A stretch of 64,000 nt of DNA from Kingdonia uniflora. Taxonomy: Eukaryota > Streptophyta > Magnoliopsida > Ranunculales > Circaeasteraceae. The position numbers were made by a program, and so were the translations under genes. A model generated the notes under the pieces. That model saw nothing but the letters and a program-made list of their open reading frames with translations. It ran no database searches and was not told the DNA's origin. The stretch spans positions 1,550,001 to 1,614,000 of the forward strand of contig JACGCM010002647.1 in NCBI GenBank assembly GCA_014058105.1. The letters are read 5' to 3'. Shown here one piece after another: positions 57,912 to 64,000 of this stretch (the first letter of the stretch is position 1; each line of letters begins with the position of its first letter).

Positions 57912-58783
57912 ATAATCATCTACACTTCTCTCTGTATTCTCACTAGGAATAAATTACGACCGGGTCGAGTTTAAGTTTGATACACAGTTGAAGAACAAGC
58001 TAAACATGTATGCCATATTTTATTCTAGTTTGAATCATAATTCATATATTGCATTTGTATTCTTGTTCTTTTCAATTCCCTCTTTGATGCAACTCACAAA
58101 CTCAAAATTGTTAGTTACTTTTTGCCCTTAGAGCATCCACAATGGTTGGGACAGGCTATAAAATTTAACCCTAAATGGGTGGTATGTTGTTTTTCTGAAA
58201 TAAAGGTTATATTTTACAAATGAAGTTTTACGTCGAAATATATCCCAAACTATAAGCTCGTCCAGCCAATTAGTTTTATGTTACACAACAATTTTTCATA
58301 TGTAAAGATAAAATCTCAGCCCCAAAATGATTACACAAGATTTCATTCTAAAATCTCAACCCTCATATCCCAATCGATCTTCTCTAACAGCCTAAATAAT
58401 TCGGATCTTTATTAGACATTTTTGTTGCATACTTTTTTGTATAAGCTTGCAAGGGAAGAAAACTCAAAACTTCTCAAAATAGCAGTAACTCATTGTAAGA
58501 AAAATTTTGTTTGGCAAAAATGGGATAAATTATAGTTTTTTAACCTCAAAATTACATCAAGAGATGTAATGCATCCAGTAGTACGCAACTCCATGATCAT
58601 GATCGTTAATAACAAAAATATATATACACTCATCAAAGCAAATATTCATTTTCAAAGATTTTAAAAGAGACATACAAGAAAAGAAAAAAACACGGCTTTT
58701 ATCGCAAATATCTTGAATTTGGACCGAGTGAAAATGATAAAGAGACATATTTGAAGATTCAAAACCTTAGAATGGAAGGGAGA
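57912..58783. other. HINT 3' flank
   Basis: 3' UTR of the HIT gene in the first ~150 bp (AATAAATTACG at about 57949 is a possible poly(A) signal), then AT-rich sequence with no recognised gene. AGAGCATCCACAATGG at about 58131 resembles a MITE end, but no partner end was found. Confidence 0.45.
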
Positions 58784-59345
58784 TGTAGTAGCCTATTCCG
58801 GATCTCGAACTCAAGCCTCATCTTCGATCATCATACATTTACTCGACCTCATCAACATACAATTGCATGGAACACTATGGAACAACTACCGAGTTTACTT
58901 CTCGTTCTCGACCTCTACATCAATAGCTCGATTCAACAAGCGCTCCGTCATTATTGAAGCCGTTATAAAATTGAAAGATCGGACCGTTACGTAATCAGCT
59001 CAAAGATTCATTAAATCCATATTGTAACGTTCATCATTAAGAATAGTAATGGTCGTCAAACGGTCATATTATAAGACCTAAAAATAGGACCAGAGAACTA
59101 CAGATTAAGGACATGAATATTCTACACATGAAATTCGATATATAACTACTCAGAGAGTTCTTTGTAATAGCTAGCCGTCATCAATAACATCTCTATCTAA
59201 AATCCTCAAGAGAGGTCGTGGTTTTTAACCTATTGAAAAATTTTCCACGCAAATCCTTGTGTTAGCAGTTACTTGTTTCTGAATAATGTTTTGATTATCT
59301 TTGGTATAAGATACTAAATTCGGAATACGGAAATAGACTCTTACA
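58784..59345 (+). repeat. Probable 5' LTR
   Basis: Starts TGTAGTAGCC and ends CTCTTACA just before the primer binding site. ATATTATAAGACC near 59064 could be its TATA region. The left limit is inferred from TG only. Confidence 0.5.
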
Positions 59346-59363
59346 TTTGGCGCCGTTTATAGG
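59346..59363 (+). other. Primer binding site, Asp-tRNA type
   Basis: TTTGGCGCCGTTTATAGG; the common Tat/Athila form is TTTGGCGCCGT followed by a G-rich tail. Confidence 0.75.
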
Positions 59364-60510
59364 AATGAAGCAGTTAGCCACAGTTCTCAGATACAACTGA
59401 TACTTACTCTTTTTACAAAATGCAGCTTCCATAACAAAATGCTCCAGTTGGCCCAGCAGAAGGAAGCACCTCGCCAGCAGAATTATGGGCCACTTTAAAC
59501 TCCGAAATAGAAAGACGAGCCGTTCTTGAACAACAGTTGGCAGATGTGAGAGATGCATTAAAAGTTCTGCAGGGACAACATATTACGGCCCAGAAGAACA
59601 AAAACGCGCTACAAGCCACGTCACGAGTTTCCGTTCGGGACAGGCTGGGACCTCGAGGCAATAGCCAGGGAATTGATGCTCAATCCGATCATAATCAGTT
59701 GGGGGTCGAGCCCATATAAATACCAGAAGTCCGACAAGAAGTTGATGACGTTCCCGCCGAAGTCAGGCAAGCAGAGGACCCGCCCCGTGGAAGAGTTCGC
59801 ATTCCTGCACGTGAACGACTAAGTGAAGGAAGTGGCGAACACATTACTCGAGAAGGGCGCATCCCACGTTAGACCATCATAGTTCGTCAATACGTGACTC
59901 AGGAACATGTCAAAAAGCGTATCAAAGAGTTATTTGAAGCTGAGATTCAAACCACCAAAGGCATCCACAACCTACTACAAAAAAAACCCGATTGCTCAGG
60001 ATCTATTAAACAGTAAGGTTCTCACCGGTTTTTACACCTCAAAAATCTGAAAGTACAGGGGAACTGATCCCGTGGAATACGTCCAAGAATTCCAAGACAC
60101 TTTAGGCTTAAATTTTACATCCAACCACATTTTATGTCATCTTTTCCCTTCCAGCCTCCAGAGTGAACCATTACGATGGTTCCACTCACTACAGGAAGGA
60201 TCCATTCGCACATTCGAACAGTTGCGAGAACTTTTCATCAAGAACTACTCGTACAACAGAGACAAAGAATAAAATATGTATTCTTTGTTCAGCCTTAAAC
60301 AAATACCAGGAGATAAGATGGAATCGTTCACTAAGAAGTTCTTTGAGTTGGCCAGAAAGATAGATCGACTGGATCAGAAAATTACTATTTCAGCCTTTAC
60401 AAACGCTTTGCTCGTGGACGGTAGAGCAAAAGAGCACCTTATTCTCAACAAACCTACAAACCTAGAAGATATGATCGAAAAAGTAAATGGATATATTGAT
60501 CTCGAATGAA
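59364..60510 (+). pseudogene. Retrotransposon gag region
   Basis: The conserved Ty3-type gag core starts about 60059 with GTDPVEYVQEFQ, then CHLFPSSLQSEPLRWFHSL, FEQLRELFIKNY and, in the next frame (60276-60509), the stretch with DKMESFTKKFFELA and KEHLIL. A stop at 60270 separates them. Upstream (59420-59900) is a charged region with a coiled segment (EIERRAVLEQQLADVRDAL on frame change). No zinc knuckle found. Confidence 0.7.
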
Positions 60511-61149
60511 TGTTATCTAAATGACAGAAGCCCCAGAACTCAACCTTGACAGCAATAGATCAATCCACAGAATGATATTTCAATCGTACTACAGATTACA
60601 GAGTAGACAGAAAACAAACTAAGGTGGTAACTTACCGAAGCCATGTCTTCCCAAGTTAACTGTTACAATAGCCAGCCTGTATTCCACACTTCAGAAAGAT
60701 AAATTCTTCCGCAATGCCCAATACCTCCGACCCATCGAAAGCAGACCGTATTGCATACACCACAAAGTCTAACATCATAACACAAAACATTGCTTCGCAT
60801 TATAGCAACTTTTAGAGTATATCTTTACTAACGGAAGAATGTACGAGTACCTCGTAAATGTCGAAAGCTACAAAAATGGGAGTTAAAAGATTAATACTGA
60901 GATCGCACAAATAGAAGGAGCGGTAGAGGAAAAGCATTTGTACCACATATTCCTCAGCCATTTTATAGAAACTCATACAGTTAACAGATCGGTTAGCTTC
61001 AAAAGACGACATCTCGACCAATGCCATGATTTGACCATGATCAATAAAGAGGCTCGGTTACTCCCCGTGTCTAGTTCTCAATGAACAGGGATCTCATTCA
61101 AGGATTGCAACGTTCGCCACATCAACCTTCCTCATCATGACGCACTCGT

Positions 61150-61503
61150 AATCATATTAAAAATGATAAATGTTGTACTACATACAATAATGGTAGATAC
61201 TGGCAGTAGTATCAAACTGCACTTCCAAAGTACAATCGATCGATGGAATTGGCTGACAAATTTCAGCCTAATGACATTGATATCAGTGGTTTTAATGGCT
61301 TCAAAGAAGAACGTGTAGGAAAAATTATACATCCTATTACCGCAGGACCAGCAACGGTTGACATTGTGTTCTATGTTATAAACGCAAAATCTCGCGATTT
61401 AGGAATCTTGGGACGTTGTTGGCTGTACAACATGCGAGCTATCCCATCAACCTATCATCTGGTGTTACGGTTTGATTGGAATGGCGGCATCTATAAAATT
61501 TAA
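61150..61503 (+). pseudogene. Retrotransposon aspartic protease region
   Basis: Active-site triplet in VDTGSS at about 61193-61210, a frame change, then an open stretch 61243-61503 with DISGFNGF, GKIIHPITAG and LGRCWLYNMRAIPSTYH, the usual end of Tat-type proteases before the linker to reverse transcriptase. Confidence 0.75.
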
Positions 61504-61639
61504 GGCAGTCAAAAGCTAGCTCGAGCTTGCAAAAATATTGTAACCATCGTGACGAAACCCCCAGCACAACATATTGCATAACAATTACAGAACACTACAT
61601 AAAACTAGCTACCAAGAGCGGAAGCCACAGAGTACATCG

Positions 61640-62533
61640 AGATCAATGGAGACAAATAAGCATATTACCCTGAGTGGATCTCGAACATCGTAGCAGTCCC
61701 AAAGATAAATGGAAAGATCAAAGTATGTGTGGATTTTACATACTTAAATAAGCATACTCTGAAAGATAGTTTTCCCCTTCCTATTATCAACCATCTACTC
61801 GATTCCACTGCGAGACACGAACTTTTATCCATGATGGATGCCGCATTAGGGTACAATCATATATCCCTTTTGCTCAAAGATTAAGAAAAAATAGCTTTCA
61901 TCACAGAACATGGATTATATTGCTACAAAGCCATGCCTATCGGCCTTAAGAACGCCGGAGCCACTTACCAAAGACTGATGACTCAGATGTTCAAAGACCA
62001 TCTCGGAAAAATGATGGAAGGTTACATTAATGATATGCTGTGTAAAAATCTCAAGGAAAACCATCTCGCAGATTTGCACACGACCTTTGAAATTTTTCGC
62101 TCATACAAAATGAGACTAACTCTTGACAAATCCCAATTTGGAGTCCAATCAAAAAAAATTCTTGGGACATTTGATTAGCAAGCAAGGTGTCGAGGCTGAC
62201 CTAGATCATACCTGTGCATTGTTATCCATGCCTTCCCCAAAGACCAAGAAAGACGTCCAAAAGATAGCCGACAAAATAGCAACAATAAATTATTTTGTTT
62301 CCAAGTCTTCAGATCGATGTAGATGGTTATTCCACCTTTTACAAGAAGGGACGAAGAAAGGCAAAACTCAAAATGATCTAGAGATCGAGTGGACTACAAA
62401 ATACGAAGCAGCATTTCATAAACTGAATCGCTACTTGGGGAAACCACCAGTAATGAGTACACCCAATGAAGGAGAAGAGCTTGCGGTATATCTTGCAGTT
62501 ACTGATAACTCGCTCAGGTCAGTTCTCATCTGA
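61640..62533 (+). pseudogene. Retrotransposon reverse transcriptase and first RNase H
   Basis: VPKINGKIKVCVDFTYLNK (about 61693) holds the first catalytic Asp; the middle has MPIGLKNAGATYQRLM. The YVDD box reads YINDM, so one catalytic Asp is Asn. Connection residues LDKSQFGV follow, then a frame change to LGHLISKQGVE, and the RNase H start YLAVTDNSLRSVLI ending at a TGA. A stop also occurs at 61882. Inactive. Confidence 0.8.
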
Positions 62534-62989
62534 CTTGACAAAAAAATAGAAATACCCATCTACTTCATCAGTAAGACTTTTACTCCAGCAAAAACATGGT
62601 ACACTAAGATTAAAAAACTGTTCTTAGCTCCTGTTTATATATCGCAGAAGTTAAAGCAATATTTTTAAGCTCATTCAGTTCGAGTAATGACAAATTACCC
62701 CCTGCGCGAAGTTCTATCCAAATGAGAAAAATCCAGACGAGTCCAACAATGGTCGGTTACTCTTGGTGGACACGACATCCGTTTCGAACCTCGGCACTCC
62801 GAAAAAGGGCAACCGGTAACAGATTTCTTCACAGATTTTTCAGTAGACGACCCTGATGGGGAAGATGATAGTATCGACATAAACGAGATGCAGCTCGAAG
62901 AAAAATTAGATTGGATATCTAAAATAGGTTGGCATCTTTTAACTGAAGGTTATGCCAGACCAAACGGATCAACATCGGGATAGTTCTTA

Positions 62990-63220
62990 TCACACCTCCC
63001 AATGATAGAATTAAGAAATCAATCAGGCTTAATTTTGAAGCTACCAACAGCGAAACTGAATACGAGGCACTAATCTACAGACTAGATATGGCACTAGAGA
63101 TCGGCGTGACCGAATTATCTATTTACACGGATTCTTTATTGATCGTGAACCATTATACAAACAAATATCATAAAAATGGAAAGATGATAGATTACGCAGA
63201 AGTAGTATCCAACTGAATGA
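62990..63220 (+). pseudogene. Second (archaeal-type) RNase H
   Basis: The stretch has TNSETEYEALIYRLDMALEI, then YTDSLLIVNHYTNKYHKNGK and MIDYAE, matching the Glu and Asp positions of the extra RNase H of Tat-lineage elements. It is the basis for the lineage call. Confidence 0.75.
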
Positions 63221-63459
63221 ACAGATTTAAAAAGGCTACGATCGAACACTTACCTTGTGGAGAAAACATATATTCCAACTCTCCCGTTTATCTTGTTAAA
63301 ATTCTCATAACAGAAGCCCGATATTTAAAGATTGAAGTAGTATCTACCCCCATCATTAACATCATTAGCTCAGATGCCATTAATAGTGGGGGTAACAAAG
63401 AAGTCGAAGATGATTGGAGACAACCTTTCCTCACATATATCGCCCCAAAATATATTTGA

Positions 63460-64000
63460 TGGCGAACTCCCCGAAGATGTCAGCGAAAGAAGACGATTAA
63501 TAAAGAATGTTAAACGATACATCGTTGTCAACAATCTCCTTTACAAAAGGTCAGTTACAGGGCCCTATCTCGAATGTTTATCTGATAAAGAGTCCCAAGA
63601 TTTCCTGCACGATTTACATAAAGGCACTTGCGGATCCTATGCGGCAGGACGGTCCCTAGCAAACTGAGTTATTACTCAAGGAGTCTTTTGGCCTAAAATA
63701 AAAGCTCAAGCCATCGAATATGTAAGCAAGTCTGATGCCTGCCAACAGCATGGACCCAAAATTCGAGCTCCGGCTTTATAACTTCATTCTATCAAAGTTA
63801 TCTAGCCATTTAGAAGATGGGCCCTCGATCTCGTGGAAGAATTCCCCACTGCACTGGATAAAAGGAAATACCTCTTAGTAACAACAGACTACTTCACCAA
63901 GTGGGTCAAAGCGGCTTAAGTCGAACACGTGAAGGCAAAGTCATCAAGTTCATATGGGAAAACATTATAATACAGTTTGGTTGCCCCTACCTCATCAAAA
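63460..64000 (+). pseudogene. Retrotransposon integrase, N-terminal part, cut by window edge
   Basis: Zinc-binding region with DLHKGTCGSYAAGRSLAN and KSDACQQHG: the usual HEGxCGxH and CxxC are altered (His to Lys; Cys to Ser-Asp-Ala-Cys). The core follows with WALDLVEEFP and TTDYFTKWVKA, giving two of the three catalytic acids. Stops at 63666, 63778, 63801 and 63918. Confidence 0.75.

Larger units (their letters stand above)
58784..64000 (+). mobile_element. Ty3/gypsy LTR retrotransposon, Tat-type, 5' part, decayed
   Basis: A probable 5' LTR (58784-59345) is followed by a primer binding site and, in order, gag, protease, reverse transcriptase, RNase H, a second RNase H and integrase, all on the plus strand and all broken by stops. 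That order (integrase last) is Ty3/gypsy; the extra archaeal-type RNase H between the first RNase H and integrase is the mark of the Tat/Ogre/Retand lineage. The 3' end lies beyond the window, so the LTR cannot be verified against its partner. Confidence 0.85.

Noticed and set aside
58131..58400. MITE with AGAGCATCCACAATGG end in the HINT 3' flank
   Set aside because: The matching opposite end could not be found, so only noted.

Overview
This is a piece of a plant nuclear genome, most likely a eudicot. The evidence is GT-AG introns that are T-rich, plant transposon families, and two intact plant genes (chloroplast-type sulfiredoxin and an organelle-type HIT protein) placed head to head. I recall the same divergent neighbours in Arabidopsis (HIT2 At1g31160 and SRX At1g31170), but this was not checked. 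The species cannot be told from the sequence.

Layout. (1) 1-17411: a large MULE (Mutator-like DNA transposon), its first ~110 bp lying left of the window. (2) 17431-19069: an old, non-autonomous LTR element with 363-bp LTRs and a GAAAT target duplication, lying on the minus strand in the short host DNA between two MULEs. (3) 19518-41465: a second, directly oriented copy of the same MULE with both terminal inverted repeats. It is split by a 4702-bp solo LTR (24254-28955, TSD TAAGC) whose empty site is preserved in copy 1. (4) 41793-57911: the divergent SRX (-) and HIT/HINT (+) genes, about 155 bp apart. Both reading frames are open, but their introns are swollen by a MULE-type MITE, LINE, SINE-like and hAT-like pieces, an unidentified coding fragment and a ~1.8-kb inverted repeat. 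(5) 58784-64000: the 5' part of a decayed Ty3/gypsy retrotransposon of the Tat type (dual RNase H), running off the right edge.

The two MULE copies share a complex gene set. On the + strand is a multi-exon gene with a DUF1985-like N-terminal domain and a C-terminal Ulp1-type cysteine protease. On the - strand are a MuDR/MULE transposase with a SWIM zinc finger, a GRF-type zinc-finger protein and an unidentified ~107-residue protein. Two tandem small coiled-coil genes lie on the + strand. All show damage, but the damage differs between copies. Nearly all the non-coding DNA, introns included, is built from one short motif around GTCATTTGTT, usually co-oriented with the nearest Ulp1 or transposase transcript. 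In the middle this becomes a kilobase-scale inverted array with a palindromic centre. This gene set plus motif is the most interesting system in the window; it resembles in logic, not in sequence, the VANDAL elements whose VANC proteins recognise short motifs spread through their own non-coding DNA.
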